Source: Mesorhizobium onobrychidis
Lineage (GTDB): Bacteria > Pseudomonadota > Alphaproteobacteria > Rhizobiales > Rhizobiaceae
Length of the DNA stretch: 64,000 nt
Reading direction: 5' to 3'
Assembly: GCF_024707545.1 (NCBI RefSeq)
Contig: NZ_CP062229.1
Location: 4,879,501 to 4,943,500 of the forward strand
A program made the translations under genes and the position numbers. This document shows positions 35,372-46,164 of this stretch, in pieces; the first letter of the stretch is position 1, and the number at the start of each line of letters is the position of its first letter. The notes below the pieces were generated by a model. It did no database searches. It worked only from the letters and a program-made list of their open reading frames with translations, and was not told the DNA's origin.

Positions 35372-36283
35372 CTACTTCAAAAACCCGTTCTTCTTCAAAA
35401 AGTCTTCGGCGACGCCCTTGACCGGCTCGCCGCCGACCTGGAGGCGGCCGTTCAGTTCCTGCAGGGTGACGAGGTCGAGCTTGGCGAAGACCGGCTTCAG
35501 CAGCGTCTCGATTGCGGGATGCTCCTTCAGCACCGCCTCGCGGATGATCGGCGCCGGCTGGTAGACCGGCTGCACGCCCTTGTCGTCTTCGAGCACGACC
35601 AGGCCGGACGGCGCGATGCCGCCGTCGGTGCCGTAGACCATGGCGGCATTGGCGCCGTTGGTCTGGTTCGCCGCAGCGGCGATGGTCGCCGCCGTATCGC
35701 CGCCGGAGAGCGTGATCAGCTGGTCCGGCTTCAGCGTGAAGCCATAGGTGGTCTGGAAGGCCGGCAGTGCGGCGGCCGAATTGACGAATTCGGCCGAGGC
35801 CGCCAGCACCACCTGGCCGCCGCCGGAGACATATTTGCCGAAGTCGGACAGCGTCGCCAGCTTGTTGGTCTCGGCGACATCCTTGCGCAGCGCGATCGCC
35901 CAGGTGTTGTTGGCCGGCGACGGCGACAGCCAGACGATCTTGTTGGCGTCGTAGTCGAGCTTCTTGGCCGTTTCATAGCCCTTGGCGGCATCCTTCCACA
36001 CCGGATCGTCGGCCTTCTCGAAGAAGAAGGCGGCATTGCCGGTGTATTCCGGATAGATGTCGATCTCGCCGGCGGTGATCGCCTTGCGCACCACAGGAGT
36101 GCCGCCGAGCTGCATGCGGTCGGTGGTCTGGATGTTGTTGGCGTTCAGCACCAGCTGGATGATGTTGCCGAGCACGCCGCCTTCGGTGTCGATCTTCGAC
36201 GACACCACCACCTGAGCGTTCGCCGAGGCTGCGGTGATGCCGAGCGCCAGTGCTGCGCCGGCCAGAAACTTGACTGAAAACAT
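35372..36283 (-). CDS. osmoprotectant ABC transporter substrate-binding protein (OsmF/YehZ-like)
   Basis: The 303-aa product has a signal peptide (MFSVKFLAGAALALGITAAS, cleavage near ANAQ). An OpuAC-type binding fold follows: VVVSSKIDTEGGVLGNIIQL, IDIYPEYTGNAAFFF, LSPSPANNTWAIALRKDVAE and ITLSGGDTAATIAAAANQTN. It is periplasmic and delivers quaternary amines such as glycine betaine or choline to the permeases. Exact substrate cannot be read from sequence. It lies 250 bp upstream of the permease gene with the long inverted repeat between them. Confidence 0.9.
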   Translation of the reverse strand: MFSVKFLAGAALALGITAASANAQVVVSSKIDTEGGVLGNIIQLVLNANNIQTTDRMQLGGTPVVRKAITAGEIDIYPEYTGNAAFFFEKADDPVWKDAAKGYETAKKLDYDANKIVWLSPSPANNTWAIALRKDVAETNKLATLSDFGKYVSGGGQVVLAASAEFVNSAAALPAFQTTYGFTLKPDQLITLSGGDTAATIAAAANQTNGANAAMVYGTDGGIAPSGLVVLEDDKGVQPVYQPAPIIREAVLKEHPAIETLLKPVFAKLDLVTLQELNGRLQVGGEPVKGVAEDFLKKNGFLK

Positions 36284-36443
36284 TTCACAAATCCCTTGCT
36301 GAGAACCGGACTACGGCTGCCGCATATGAGCATGGCTTCAATGCCCCGTCGGGGCACACGGTTTCATAAGAAGGGTGATGGGGGCAATAATTTTGTTCGG
36401 ATGCGGGTGGATCCGCGGCTGTCTGATCCCGACAGCGTCATGT

Positions 36444-36542
36444 CACTACAGCGCCGCGCGTCCGTTTGAACGCGCAAAGGACGCTGTAGCACTTTGATTT
36501 TTCGCATGATCCTTTCCGAACCTTCGGTTCGGGGTCATGCGC
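36444..36542. repeat. dispersed palindromic repeat, copy B2
   Basis: The same CTACAGCGCCGCGCGTCC...GGACGCTGTAG and GCATGATCCTTTCCGAA...TTCGGGGTCATGCGC modules as at 24343-24449. It overlaps the stop of the MFS gene. The loop sequence differs. Confidence 0.8.
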
Positions 36543-37755
36543 CGGTCGGCCGCGCGCTCGTCATCTTCAGCACGCCCAGCGCCATGAAGCACAGCACCGT
36601 CACCGGGAAGATGATCCAGTTCAGCATCTCCCAACCCCAGGCATTGTAGACCGCGCCCGACATCAGCGAGGCGAAAGCGACGGAGCCGAACAGGACGAAG
36701 TCGTGAAAACCCTGGACCTTGCTCTTTTCGGATGGCCGGTAGCTGTCGGCGACCATGGCGGTAGCGCCGATGAAACCGAAATTCCAGCCGAGGCCGAGCA
36801 GAATCAGCGCCGTCCAGAACTGCCACAGGGCCAGGCCCGACAGCGCCACCACGGCGCAGCCGACGAGCAACACAAGGCCGGTTGCGACGATCCGTTCGGC
36901 GCCGAAGCGATAGATCAGCGAGCCGGTGAAGAAACTCGGCGCGAACATCGCCATGACATGCCAGGAAATACCAAGCGTGGCGTCGTCCGTCGACAGGCCG
37001 CAGCCGACCATGGCGAGCGGTGCGCCGGTCATGACGAAGCTCATCAGCGCATAGCTGCCGACGGCACAGAACAGCGCTGCCACGAAGCGCGGCCTGGTCA
37101 CGATCTCGGAGAGCGGCCGTGCGTCGCTGTCGGTGATATCCGCTTTGCCGGCTGCCTTGGCCGGGATGCGCAGGAGCGACAGGATGGCAGCGCCGACCGC
37201 CGCCAACACCAGGATCGACGCGAACGAGCCGGCAAACATCACCGGGGCAAACAGTTCGCGGGTGAAGATAACGATCTGCGGCCCAAGGATGGCCGTGACG
37301 ATGCCGCCGGCCAGCACGAAGGAGATGGCGCGCGCCTTGAATTCAGACGGCGCGTTGTCGGCGGCGGCGAAGCGGAATTGCTGGACGAAGGCACCGCCGA
37401 TGCCGATCACCAGCAGGCCGAAGGCGAACAGCCAAAAGCTGGCCTGGAACAGCGCCAGCGTGGCGATCAGACCACCGAGCGCAGTGACGATCGTGCCAGT
37501 CATGAAGCCGTCACGCTGGCCGAGCCGGCGGATGATGGCGGCGGCCGGCAAGGCGCCGAGCGCCACGCCGACGTTGAAGCCGGTGATCGGTGCGGTCGCC
37601 AGCGACTTGTCGGAGCCGAGCAGATAATGTCCGGCCAACCCACCCACGGAAATGGCGATGGGTGCGGCCGAACCGATGATCGCCTGCGAAGCGGCAAGGA
37701 TGAGCGCCGTGCGGCGCGCTTCCCTGCCAGCCTCGGCGATAGCGACGGCTGTCAT
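36535..37755 (-). CDS. MFS transporter
   Basis: The ATG at 37755 overlaps the nusB stop, implying coupling. The 406-aa product has about 12 hydrophobic helices (for example [40 protein letters not shown]) and the cytoplasmic RRLGQRDG loop after helix 2. It belongs to the NreB/YcaD-like general MFS. The substrate is unknown. Confidence 0.88.
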   Translation of the reverse strand: MTAVAIAEAGREARRTALILAASQAIIGSAAPIAISVGGLAGHYLLGSDKSLATAPITGFNVGVALGALPAAAIIRRLGQRDGFMTGTIVTALGGLIATLALFQASFWLFAFGLLVIGIGGAFVQQFRFAAADNAPSEFKARAISFVLAGGIVTAILGPQIVIFTRELFAPVMFAGSFASILVLAAVGAAILSLLRIPAKAAGKADITDSDARPLSEIVTRPRFVAALFCAVGSYALMSFVMTGAPLAMVGCGLSTDDATLGISWHVMAMFAPSFFTGSLIYRFGAERIVATGLVLLVGCAVVALSGLALWQFWTALILLGLGWNFGFIGATAMVADSYRPSEKSKVQGFHDFVLFGSVAFASLMSGAVYNAWGWEMLNWIIFPVTVLCFMALGVLKMTSARPTGA

Positions 37756-38252
37756 AAAGCGTCCTTGCCGCGCCCCTCGCCGCGCACCCGGCGCGACACG
37801 CGATCGAGCACCGCGTTGACCAGCTTCGGCTCGTCTTCTTCGTAAAACGCCTTGGCGATATCGACATATTCCGAAACGATGACAGCCACCGGCACGTCCT
37901 CTCGCTTCATCAGTTCGTAGACGCCGGCGCGCAATATGGCGCGCAGCGTCGAATCGAGCCTGGACAACGGCCAGTCCTCGGTCAGCGCCTGGCGGATGAT
38001 CGGATCGATGGTCTTCTGGTTCTCGACGACGCCGGCGAGTATGGCGCGGAACCATTGTGCGTCGGCCTCGCGATAGAGCGCGCCGTCGACTTCCTTGCCG
38101 AGCCTGAACGCCTCGTATTCGGCGGTGATCTCGAAGACGCCGCTGCCGGCCACATCCATCTGGTAGAGCGCCTGCACGGCGGCCAGACGGGCAGCACCGC
38201 GCTTGTTGGCGTGGCGCACCGAGGGCTGGCCGGGTGATGCGGGTTCGCTCAC
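37752..38252 (-). CDS. nusB: transcription antitermination factor NusB
   Basis: The 166-aa all-helical NusB has [20 protein letters not shown] near the start (RNA-binding arginine-rich part) and [20 protein letters not shown] with [16 protein letters not shown] at the end. It binds boxA with NusE for rRNA antitermination. It overlaps ribH upstream and the MFS gene downstream by ATGA. Confidence 0.95.
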   Translation of the reverse strand: MSEPASPGQPSVRHANKRGAARLAAVQALYQMDVAGSGVFEITAEYEAFRLGKEVDGALYREADAQWFRAILAGVVENQKTIDPIIRQALTEDWPLSRLDSTLRAILRAGVYELMKREDVPVAVIVSEYVDIAKAFYEEDEPKLVNAVLDRVSRRVRGEGRGKDAL

Positions 38253-38743
38253 GATCGCTCCCCCAACTGTTGCTTGAGGGCAATCATAGTCAGCGCCGCA
38301 CGCGCCGCAAAGCCGCCCTTGTCGCCTTCCGAACGCCTGGCCCGCGTCCAGGCCTGCTCGTCGTTTTCGGTGGTCAGGATGCCGTTGCCGATGCAGACCG
38401 CTTCCTGCACGGATAGGTCCATCAGGGCACGGCTGGATTCATTGGCGACGATGTCGAAATGATAGGTGTCACCGCGCACGACGGTGCCGAGGGCGACAAA
38501 ACCGTCATAGCTTGGCCCGCCTTCGGCGGCACCGTCGAGCGCGAAGGAAATCACCGCGGGAATTTCGAGTGAGCCCGGAACGGTGACGACATCGTATGTA
38601 GCGCCCGCTTCCTCGAGCGCGCTTGTCGCGCCTTCGAGCAGCGCGTCGGCAAGGTCGTCATGGAAGCGTGCCTCGATGACAAGAAGGTGGGCCTTCTTCT
38701 TCGGGCGAATGAACGCTTTGCCGTGTTGGGATGTGCCAGCCAT
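38249..38743 (-). CDS. ribH: 6,7-dimethyl-8-ribityllumazine synthase
   Basis: The 164-aa product carries [35 protein letters not shown] and [20 protein letters not shown] (catalytic His in DTYHF). It condenses the ribityl pyrimidine with dihydroxybutanone phosphate in riboflavin synthesis. The start ATG 38743 is set by family length. It overlaps nusB by ATGA. Confidence 0.96.
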   Translation of the reverse strand: MAGTSQHGKAFIRPKKKAHLLVIEARFHDDLADALLEGATSALEEAGATYDVVTVPGSLEIPAVISFALDGAAEGGPSYDGFVALGTVVRGDTYHFDIVANESSRALMDLSVQEAVCIGNGILTTENDEQAWTRARRSEGDKGGFAARAALTMIALKQQLGERS

Positions 38744-38994
38744 AGATGTCTCCGGGATCGCCGGTGACTTAGGCCGAAGCCGGTTTGATCGCAAGCAGAA
38801 GATTGGCGGAGACGAGCCAGGCTTATCGCATCTTTGGGCGAGGTGCGGAGTGGGGGCAGTCAGCACCGATGCTTTCAGTCCACACAAGAACGGCCTCGTG
38901 ATCCACCACACGGCCGTCATCCACGTCGGCCAAGGCTTCGCGCGTCAGCCGCTCTTCCTGTTTGGAATCCCTGCTTTCCATCAAAGTCCCTTCC

Positions 38995-39507
38995 TCATTT
39001 GAACAGCTCAGCGATATCAGCCATCGGCCGGAACAGCTTCATTGGCTGATCTGGGAACGGCAGAAAGCTCTCGCGTTGATAGAAGCGGCGTGCGTCTTCG
39101 CCTTTGGCATCGACTATAACAGCGAACGAGGCAATCTCGCTTCTGACGCACCGGGACAGTGCATCGGCCAAGAGATAGCGACCATGGCCTTGTCCCCGAT
39201 ATCGCCGATCAACGGCGAGACGACCAAGCAGCGTCGCTGGAATGAGGGGGTAGCGAGGAAGCTTGCGGATGGTCTGGGCGGGCCACTCGCCAATATCCAC
39301 GGCAGTCGCCGACAACGTGTAGTAGCCGGCGATGGCTCCGTCCGGCAGGACAAGAACAAACGGTGCCGCGATGTTCTTGCGCGCGTCCTGTCCAGCCTGC
39401 ATTCGGAAATATCGATCGAGCGGCTCTACGTCGCTCTCGAACGAAGTCCTTTCGTGATGTGGGCCAAGCACCTCAACCCGAAGAGAATCCTCGTTGGAGG
39501 CGCTCAC
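38995..39507 (-). CDS. GNAT-type toxin of a toxin-antitoxin pair
   Basis: The 170-aa acetyltransferase has the TacT/AtaT-like layout: FESDVEPLDRYFRMQAGQDA, GYYTLSATAV, LIPATLLGRLAVDRRYRGQG (acetyl-CoA loop RRYRGQGHG) and ARRFYQRESFLPFPDQP. Relatives acetylate aminoacyl-tRNA and stop translation. It lies three bases after the antitoxin gene. The riboflavin genes on both sides suggest a late insertion of this module. Confidence 0.88.
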   Translation of the reverse strand: MSASNEDSLRVEVLGPHHERTSFESDVEPLDRYFRMQAGQDARKNIAAPFVLVLPDGAIAGYYTLSATAVDIGEWPAQTIRKLPRYPLIPATLLGRLAVDRRYRGQGHGRYLLADALSRCVRSEIASFAVIVDAKGEDARRFYQRESFLPFPDQPMKLFRPMADIAELFK

Positions 39508-39510
39508 TCG

Positions 39511-39816
39511 TCAGGTGCCGGTGGCCTGACGATACCGACGCACGGTATCGCGCAAACGATCGTTTACCGGCTGCGGATTGATTAGGGCATCGACGAAGGC
39601 CCGGCTGTCGCGGACAGACAAATCGAGACGCTGATGCTCCTCGATGGTCCTGCGGGCGGCTTCTTGCACACTGGTCAGCACGAAATCCGTCACCGTCCGG
39701 CCCTGCAGGGCCGCAGCATGTTCAATTAGGCTTTTCTGGTCGGCCGTAACGCGCGTCTCCAAACGCTCGCCACGGACACGGCCGCGAGGTGGGTGTGCAT
39801 GTGCTGTCATCGTCAT
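39511..39816 (-). CDS. DUF1778 antitoxin
   Basis: The 101-aa protein has a ribbon-helix-helix DNA-binding part (RLETRVTADQKSLIEHAAAL then QGRTVTDFVLTSVQEAARRT) and a C-terminal toxin-wrapping tail (ALINPQPVNDRLRDTVRRYR). It neutralises the downstream GNAT toxin and most likely represses the pair's promoter. Antitoxin-first order is normal. Confidence 0.9.
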   Translation of the reverse strand: MTMTAHAHPPRGRVRGERLETRVTADQKSLIEHAAALQGRTVTDFVLTSVQEAARRTIEEHQRLDLSVRDSRAFVDALINPQPVNDRLRDTVRRYRQATGT

Positions 39817-39867
39817 TCTCCAGCCGACAATGTACGGCCAATGGCCGGAAACTTCAAGGCTGTTGCC

Positions 39868-40485
39868 TCAAAGCCCCTCTTTCGCCGCCTCAACCAGGCG
39901 CGCCGCGTAGCGGGCCATGGTGTCGATCTCAAGGTTGACCCGGTCGCCGACCTGGCGTTCGCCCCAGGTGGTCACCGTCAGCGAGTGATGGATCAGCAGC
40001 ACGTCGAAGCGCGAGCCTTCGACCTTGTTGACGGTGAGGGAGGTGCCGTCGAGTGCGACGGAGCCCTTGGGTGCGATGAATTTGGCCAGGTCGCGCGGCG
40101 CTTCCAGCGTGAAGCGCACGGCGTCACCTTCCTCCTTGCGCGCCACGATCTCGGCCGTGCCGTCGACATGGCCTGAAACGATGTGCCCACCGAGTTCGTC
40201 GCCGATCTTCAGCGCCCGCTCCAGATTGATCCTCGTGCCGGATTTCCAGCCCATCGCTGTGGTCAGCCTGAGCGCTTCTTCCCAGGCCTCGACTTCGAAC
40301 CAGCGCGCATTGGCGCCGCTTTCCGGCAGCGCCGTGACCGTCAGGCAGACGCCGCCACAAGAAATCGAAGCACCGATGGCGATGGTCTGCGGGTCATAGG
40401 CGGTGTCGATGCGCAGGCCGACGCCCTCTCTCAGCGGCTTCACGGCAGCGACGGTGCCGACATCGGTGACAATCCCGGTAAACAT
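39868..40485 (-). CDS. ribE: riboflavin synthase alpha subunit
   Basis: This 205-aa two-barrel lumazine-binding protein starts MFTGIVTDVGTVAAVKPL (ATG 40485). The repeated motifs are GASISCGGVCLTVTAL and KGSVALDGTSLTVNKV, with GGHIVSGHVDGTAEI. It dismutates two lumazines to riboflavin. It lies just downstream of ribD, separated by palindrome D2. Confidence 0.96.
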   Translation of the reverse strand: MFTGIVTDVGTVAAVKPLREGVGLRIDTAYDPQTIAIGASISCGGVCLTVTALPESGANARWFEVEAWEEALRLTTAMGWKSGTRINLERALKIGDELGGHIVSGHVDGTAEIVARKEEGDAVRFTLEAPRDLAKFIAPKGSVALDGTSLTVNKVEGSRFDVLLIHHSLTVTTWGERQVGDRVNLEIDTMARYAARLVEAAKEGL

Positions 40486-40505
40486 CAGATCCTGTCTTCT
40501 TGTTT

Positions 40506-40554
40506 GGCCATGATCTTTTCCGAAAACCGGTTCCCACTTTTCGGGATCATGGCC
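40506..40554. repeat. dispersed palindromic repeat, copy D2
   Basis: GGCCATGATCTTTTCCGAAA and its inverted partner CTTTTCGGGATCATGGCC make a long imperfect palindrome between ribD and ribE, related to 25011-25058. Its outer base pairs differ from D1 in a compensated way (GGCC versus AGC ends). Confidence 0.8.
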
Positions 40555-41678
40555 TAGAAATCCCTTATCCACTCGGCGTAGCTGTCTTCGCCGAAACGCA
40601 TGTCGCGCAATTTGCGAAATCCTGCCGGGATATGGTCGGCGTCGATGGGCGATGCAATGCCGCTCTTGCCGATCGGCTTCTGCCCCTGGAACAGCACGAT
40701 GCGGTCGACCAGCCCTTCGGCGAGGAAGGCTTTGGCCACCTTGGCGCCGCCCTCGACCAGCACGCTGGCCATACCGAGCGCGGCCAGGTCCTCGAGCAGT
40801 TCCGGCAGCGCAATATCGCCCTCATACGTCTCGGTGCCGATGAAGCGCACGCCGGCATGTTCGAGCGCGGCCCGCCGGTACGGGTCGGCTTCGGCGCAGG
40901 CGGCGACATAGAGCGGAACCCGCTCGACGCCGGCGACCAGTTTCGACGTTTCCGGCAGCCTGATCTGGCGGTCGAGCACGATGCGCGCCGGCGAACGGTT
41001 TTCCAGCCCCGGCAACCGCACCGTCAGCGCCGGATCGTCCTCCAGCGCCGTGCCGATGCCGATCAATATGCCGTCGGCTTCGGCCCGCATCATATAGACT
41101 TCGCGCCGGGCGACGTCGCCGGTGATCGAGACCTGCCCCTCGCCTTCCATGCCGATCTTGCCATCGCTGGAAAGTGCAAGTTTCAGGATCACTTCCGGAC
41201 GCTTTTTCAGAGATCGAATGAGATAGCCGGCCATCTGCTCGGCGGCTTCTGCCAGCAGCACCTTTTCGACCACTTCGACACCGGCGGCACGCAGGATCGC
41301 ATAGCCGTTGCCGGACACGCGTGGATCGGGGTCGCTCGCAGCCCCAACCACCCGCGCGACGCCGGCATTGAGCAGTGCATTGGCGCAAGGCGGCGTGCGG
41401 CCATGGTGGGCGCAGGGCTCCAGTGTGACATAGGCGGTGGCGCCGCGTGCGAGCTCGCCGGCCTCGGCCAGCGCCTCGGTCTCGGCATGCGGTCGGCCGC
41501 CGACAGCGGTGACACCAGTGCCGACAATCATCGGTCCGGTGCCGTCGTCACGCACGATCAGCGTGCCGACGGAAGGGTTGGTCGAGGTTCGCCCGGCATT
41601 TTTCCGCGACAGCCTGAGTGCTGCCGCCATGAAGCGGCGATCAAGAACTTCTTGTTCGGCTTGGCTGCGCCTTGCCAT
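40554..41678 (-). CDS. ribD: bifunctional riboflavin deaminase/reductase
   Basis: This 374-aa protein has an N-terminal cytidine-deaminase-like domain (zinc motif GGRPHAETEAL and LEPCAHHGRTPPCANAL) and a C-terminal reductase domain (ILIGIGTALEDDPALTVRLP; VLVEGGAKVAKAFL). It carries out the second and third steps after GTP cyclohydrolase II. It starts 2 bp after the nrdR stop. Confidence 0.96.
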   Translation of the reverse strand: MARRSQAEQEVLDRRFMAAALRLSRKNAGRTSTNPSVGTLIVRDDGTGPMIVGTGVTAVGGRPHAETEALAEAGELARGATAYVTLEPCAHHGRTPPCANALLNAGVARVVGAASDPDPRVSGNGYAILRAAGVEVVEKVLLAEAAEQMAGYLIRSLKKRPEVILKLALSSDGKIGMEGEGQVSITGDVARREVYMMRAEADGILIGIGTALEDDPALTVRLPGLENRSPARIVLDRQIRLPETSKLVAGVERVPLYVAACAEADPYRRAALEHAGVRFIGTETYEGDIALPELLEDLAALGMASVLVEGGAKVAKAFLAEGLVDRIVLFQGQKPIGKSGIASPIDADHIPAGFRKLRDMRFGEDSYAEWIRDF

Positions 41679-41680
41679 GC

Positions 41681-42157
41681 TCAGCCGGCGTCCTCTTCCT
41701 TGAGCTCGTCACCCTTCAGTTCGCCCAGCACGTCGTGGAAATCCTTGGCCTCGCGGAAATTGCGGTAGACCGAAGCGAAGCGGACATAAGCGACGTCGTC
41801 GAGCGATTTCAGCGCCTCCATCACCAGGCGGCCGACCTCGCCCGAGGCGACTTCGGTCTCGCCCGAGCTTTCGAGCTGGCGCACGATGCCGGTCACCGCC
41901 CGGTCGATACGCTCGGGATCGACATTGCGCTTGCGCACGGCGATCTCGACCGAGCGCAGCAGCTTGTCGCGGTCGAACGGCACCTTGCGTCCGGATTTCT
42001 TCACTACGACGAGGTCGCGCAACTGCACGCGTTCGAAGGTGGTGAAGCGGCCGCCGCAATCGGGGCAGACGCGCCGCCTGCGGATCGCCGCGCCATCTTC
42101 GGCGGGGCGCGAATCCTTCACCTGCGTATCTTCGGACTGGCAGTAGGGACAGCGCAT
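41681..42157 (-). CDS. nrdR: transcriptional repressor NrdR
   Basis: The 158-aa product opens [20 protein letters not shown] with a CxxC...[13 protein letters not shown] zinc ribbon, then an ATP-cone ([20 protein letters not shown]). It represses ribonucleotide reductase genes when dATP is high. It stands between glyA/IalB and ribD as in other Rhizobiales. Confidence 0.96.
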   Translation of the reverse strand: MRCPYCQSEDTQVKDSRPAEDGAAIRRRRVCPDCGGRFTTFERVQLRDLVVVKKSGRKVPFDRDKLLRSVEIAVRKRNVDPERIDRAVTGIVRQLESSGETEVASGEVGRLVMEALKSLDDVAYVRFASVYRNFREAKDFHDVLGELKGDELKEEDAG

Positions 42158-42307
42158 GGACAGCCTTGTGTTCGCGATTCTCGTGGAGCGAAAGGCTTAG
42201 AGGTTTTTGCCGGGATGGCAAAGCACCGGGGGTGGTCTCTCGCGCCTCAGAGATAGCGAGGCGCGAGAAAAATTGCCAGCATCATACCAGACGGCAACAC
42301 CGGCCGA

Positions 42308-42898
42308 TTACGGAGCGACGTCACCGGTCGGGAACCCACATGACACGCCGAGGCTGCGATAGGCCTTGGTGAAGCCGTCCATCGATACGGTCGCGACCGG
42401 AATGTCGGCGAAGATCACATCGAGTACGCTGGCGCGGCGCATGGCACGCAGCAGCGCCAGGCTGATCTCGGGCTTGTTGTTCAACATCCATTTTCCGCCG
42501 GCACCCGCCATGGCATTGACGGTCGCCTTGACCTTGCTGTTGCTGTCGCCGAACACCGCCGGAATGTTCTCGCCAGTCGGCAAGTCCTTGTTTTTCATGG
42601 CGATGACGAGGGTCGGATAGCCATTAGGCGGCAGTGCATCACCGTTCGAGATGGCGAGGGTGAGGGTGCCGCTAGTACCGCTCGCGTCGAGAAAGGCGGT
42701 CGAGGCGACGCAGGTCTTGCGCAGATCCTCGCCGGTATCGATCTCGTCCACAGTGGTGGACCACATGCCGAAGGTTTCCGTCTTCGGTGCGGCTGGGATG
42801 GGCGCAGACTGTGCCAAGGCGGCGGACAGCGGCAAGGCGGTCAATGTCGCCACTACGCCAAGCGCGCAAAACCCAGCGACACGGAAAATCTGCATCAT
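42308..42898 (-). CDS. exported IalB-like (invasion-associated locus B) protein
   Basis: The first ATG after an AGGAGG at seven-base spacing is 42898. A signal peptide (VAGFCALGVVATLTALPLSA) ends near LAQS. The mature part has FGMWSTTVD and RKTCVASTAFLDASGTSGTL, then LALLRAMRRASVLDVIFADI and GVSCGFPTG, resembling the IalB family of periplasmic proteins. Two cysteines could form a disulfide. The family call is moderate. Confidence 0.6.
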   Translation of the reverse strand: MMQIFRVAGFCALGVVATLTALPLSAALAQSAPIPAAPKTETFGMWSTTVDEIDTGEDLRKTCVASTAFLDASGTSGTLTLAISNGDALPPNGYPTLVIAMKNKDLPTGENIPAVFGDSNSKVKATVNAMAGAGGKWMLNNKPEISLALLRAMRRASVLDVIFADIPVATVSMDGFTKAYRSLGVSCGFPTGDVAP

Positions 42899-42980
42899 CG
42901 TCAAGCCTCCTGTCCGGACTCGGTCCCCACTGCAACAGTGCTTCTCGTGCGGCCGATAACGGATGACACTTTGCGTAAGC

Positions 42981-44294
<1,314 letters not shown>

Positions 44295-44413
44295 GCTTGA
44301 GATCCTTGTCGTCCGGGGGGTCTGCCGCGCCATTAACACAGTTGCTTTCGCCCCGCCACGTTTGCAGCGCGAAATTTGCTGGTCGGATTGCGGCAGCGAG
44401 GCGAAGAGCCCAC

Positions 44414-46060
44414 CTATTTCCTTGCCTGTCGACGCTTCAGCAAGGCCTCCGCAAGCGTAATTTCAGTAAGCAGCGCCTGCATGGTGTGATCGTTGATCTC
44501 ACGGCTGCGAAACATGGCGCGCACGGCCGCGCGCTCGGCCTCGACGCCGGCGAGCCTCATTTCGAGCTCCAGCCGTCCGGCTTCGCGGGCTTCAGTGCGC
44601 GCTTCGTCAGCCTCGTCGGAGGCGGCGATGCGGCGGCGGTAACCGGCGACAATGCTGTCGGCCGCGGCGAGCCGGGTGCCGGGCACCTCGCCTTCGTCCC
44701 CGTCTTCGGCTTCGGCGATGCTCTCGATGCGGGCGATGGCCGCCTTGGCCGCGCCGACACGAGCCAGGCGCTCCTCGGCAGCGCCGGCATCCTCGCCCGG
44801 CTCGACCAGCCCGCGCGCTATCCGGGGCAGCGCGAGGCTGGCGATGGCGAGCGAACAGATGATGACGCCGGCCGCCAGGAAGATCACCTCGTCGCGCGCC
44901 GGAAAGGGCGAACCGTCCGGCATGGCGAGCGGCAGCGACAGGATGCCGGCCAGCGTTATGGCGCCGCGCACGCCGGCCACCGAGCCGGCGAGGAGAATAC
45001 GCAGTCCGAACGGCTCGGCCTTGCGCTTGCGCATTCGCGCTACGACACGGGCCGTAGTGTCGCCAATCCAGATCCAGACAAAGCGCAGCGCAATCAGGCA
45101 CAGCGTCAGCGCCAACACCGTCAGGATCGGCTGGATGACCGGATAGCGGCCGCTGAGTTCGGGCGGCACGTTGCCGATGATGTCGGGGAACTGCAGGCCG
45201 AGCAGGATGAAGAGAGCACCGTTGAAAACGAAGGACAGCGTCGTCCACAGCGACATCGTCTGGATACGCGCCGAAACGCCGAGGAAGCGGAAAATTCCGG
45301 AGCCGCCGGTCAGCACGCCGGCGGTGACCGCAGCCAGGATACCCGAAGCCCCGACATGCTCCGCGCCGAGATGGGCGACGAAGGGCAGCAGAATCATGAC
45401 CAGCACCTGCGCCTCGGCCGGCACGCCGCCGATGCGATTCAGCAATTGCAGCGCCTTGGCGGCAACGAACAATGCCACCACGCCGGCCAGGATGCCGACT
45501 GCCACGGCGTAGAGGAAAGTCAGAGATGCCGCGGCGAAGGAAAAGCTGCCGGTCAACACTGCCGCCACCGCGAAACGGAACATGACCAGCCCCGACGCAT
45601 CGTTGAGCAGCGACTCGCCTTCCAGAATGTGCATCAGCCGCGCCGGAACCACATTCTTGTCGACGATCGAGGACACGGCCACTGCGTCGGTCGGCGACAG
45701 CACCGCGGCAAGCGCGAAAGCGACAACGAGCGGAACGCTCGGCACCAGCCAGTGCAAGGCGTAGCCGAAGCCGACGATGGTGAAGAAGACCAGCCCAATG
45801 GCAAGGTCCAGTATCGGCCCGCGCAGCGCCACCAGTTCGCGCTTCGGCGCGCCATAGGCATCGCTGAACAGCAGCGGCGGAATGAACACCAGCAGGAAAA
45901 GCTCGGGATCGATCTCGACATGGATGCCGCGCATCGGCCAGGCGAGTACGGCACCTATGGCAATCTGCAGCACCGGCAAAGGCACCCGCACCAGCCGGAC
46001 CAGCGCGCCGGAAACGGCGACGAAGACGAGCACGATCAGGATGAAGATGGCGACTTGCAT
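44414..46060 (-). CDS. Na+/H+ antiporter (CPA1 family)
   Basis: The 548-aa product has about 12 helices, with the ion-binding motif [20 protein letters not shown] (NDA) preceded by [18 protein letters not shown], both typical of NhaP/CPA1 exchangers. A basic/acidic cytoplasmic C-terminal tail of about 140 residues ([20 protein letters not shown]) could regulate activity. It exports Na+ for H+ at the inner membrane. Confidence 0.93.
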   Translation of the reverse strand: MQVAIFILIVLVFVAVSGALVRLVRVPLPVLQIAIGAVLAWPMRGIHVEIDPELFLLVFIPPLLFSDAYGAPKRELVALRGPILDLAIGLVFFTIVGFGYALHWLVPSVPLVVAFALAAVLSPTDAVAVSSIVDKNVVPARLMHILEGESLLNDASGLVMFRFAVAAVLTGSFSFAAASLTFLYAVAVGILAGVVALFVAAKALQLLNRIGGVPAEAQVLVMILLPFVAHLGAEHVGASGILAAVTAGVLTGGSGIFRFLGVSARIQTMSLWTTLSFVFNGALFILLGLQFPDIIGNVPPELSGRYPVIQPILTVLALTLCLIALRFVWIWIGDTTARVVARMRKRKAEPFGLRILLAGSVAGVRGAITLAGILSLPLAMPDGSPFPARDEVIFLAAGVIICSLAIASLALPRIARGLVEPGEDAGAAEERLARVGAAKAAIARIESIAEAEDGDEGEVPGTRLAAADSIVAGYRRRIAASDEADEARTEAREAGRLELEMRLAGVEAERAAVRAMFRSREINDHTMQALLTEITLAEALLKRRQARK

Positions 46061-46116
46061 GGCCCTGCAACGGCGCTTTCCGGACCCGGCGCAAAGCGTG
46101 ACCTCCAGCCGGATGC

Positions 46117-46146
46117 AAAAAGGCCGCCCTCACCGGCGGCCCTTTC
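46117..46146 (-). terminator. terminator after the L,D-transpeptidase gene
   Basis: On the minus strand GGGCCGCC/GGCGGCC forms a stem around a short loop and runs into TTTTT. It sits about 20 bp past the stop codon. Confidence 0.85.
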
Positions 46147-46164
46147 AGTAAAAAGATCAGTCGC

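Noticed and set aside
38744..38994. FMN riboswitch upstream of ribH
   Set aside because: I looked for the conserved RFN core and did not find it; the gap holds only the edge of the toxin-antitoxin module and unassigned sequence.
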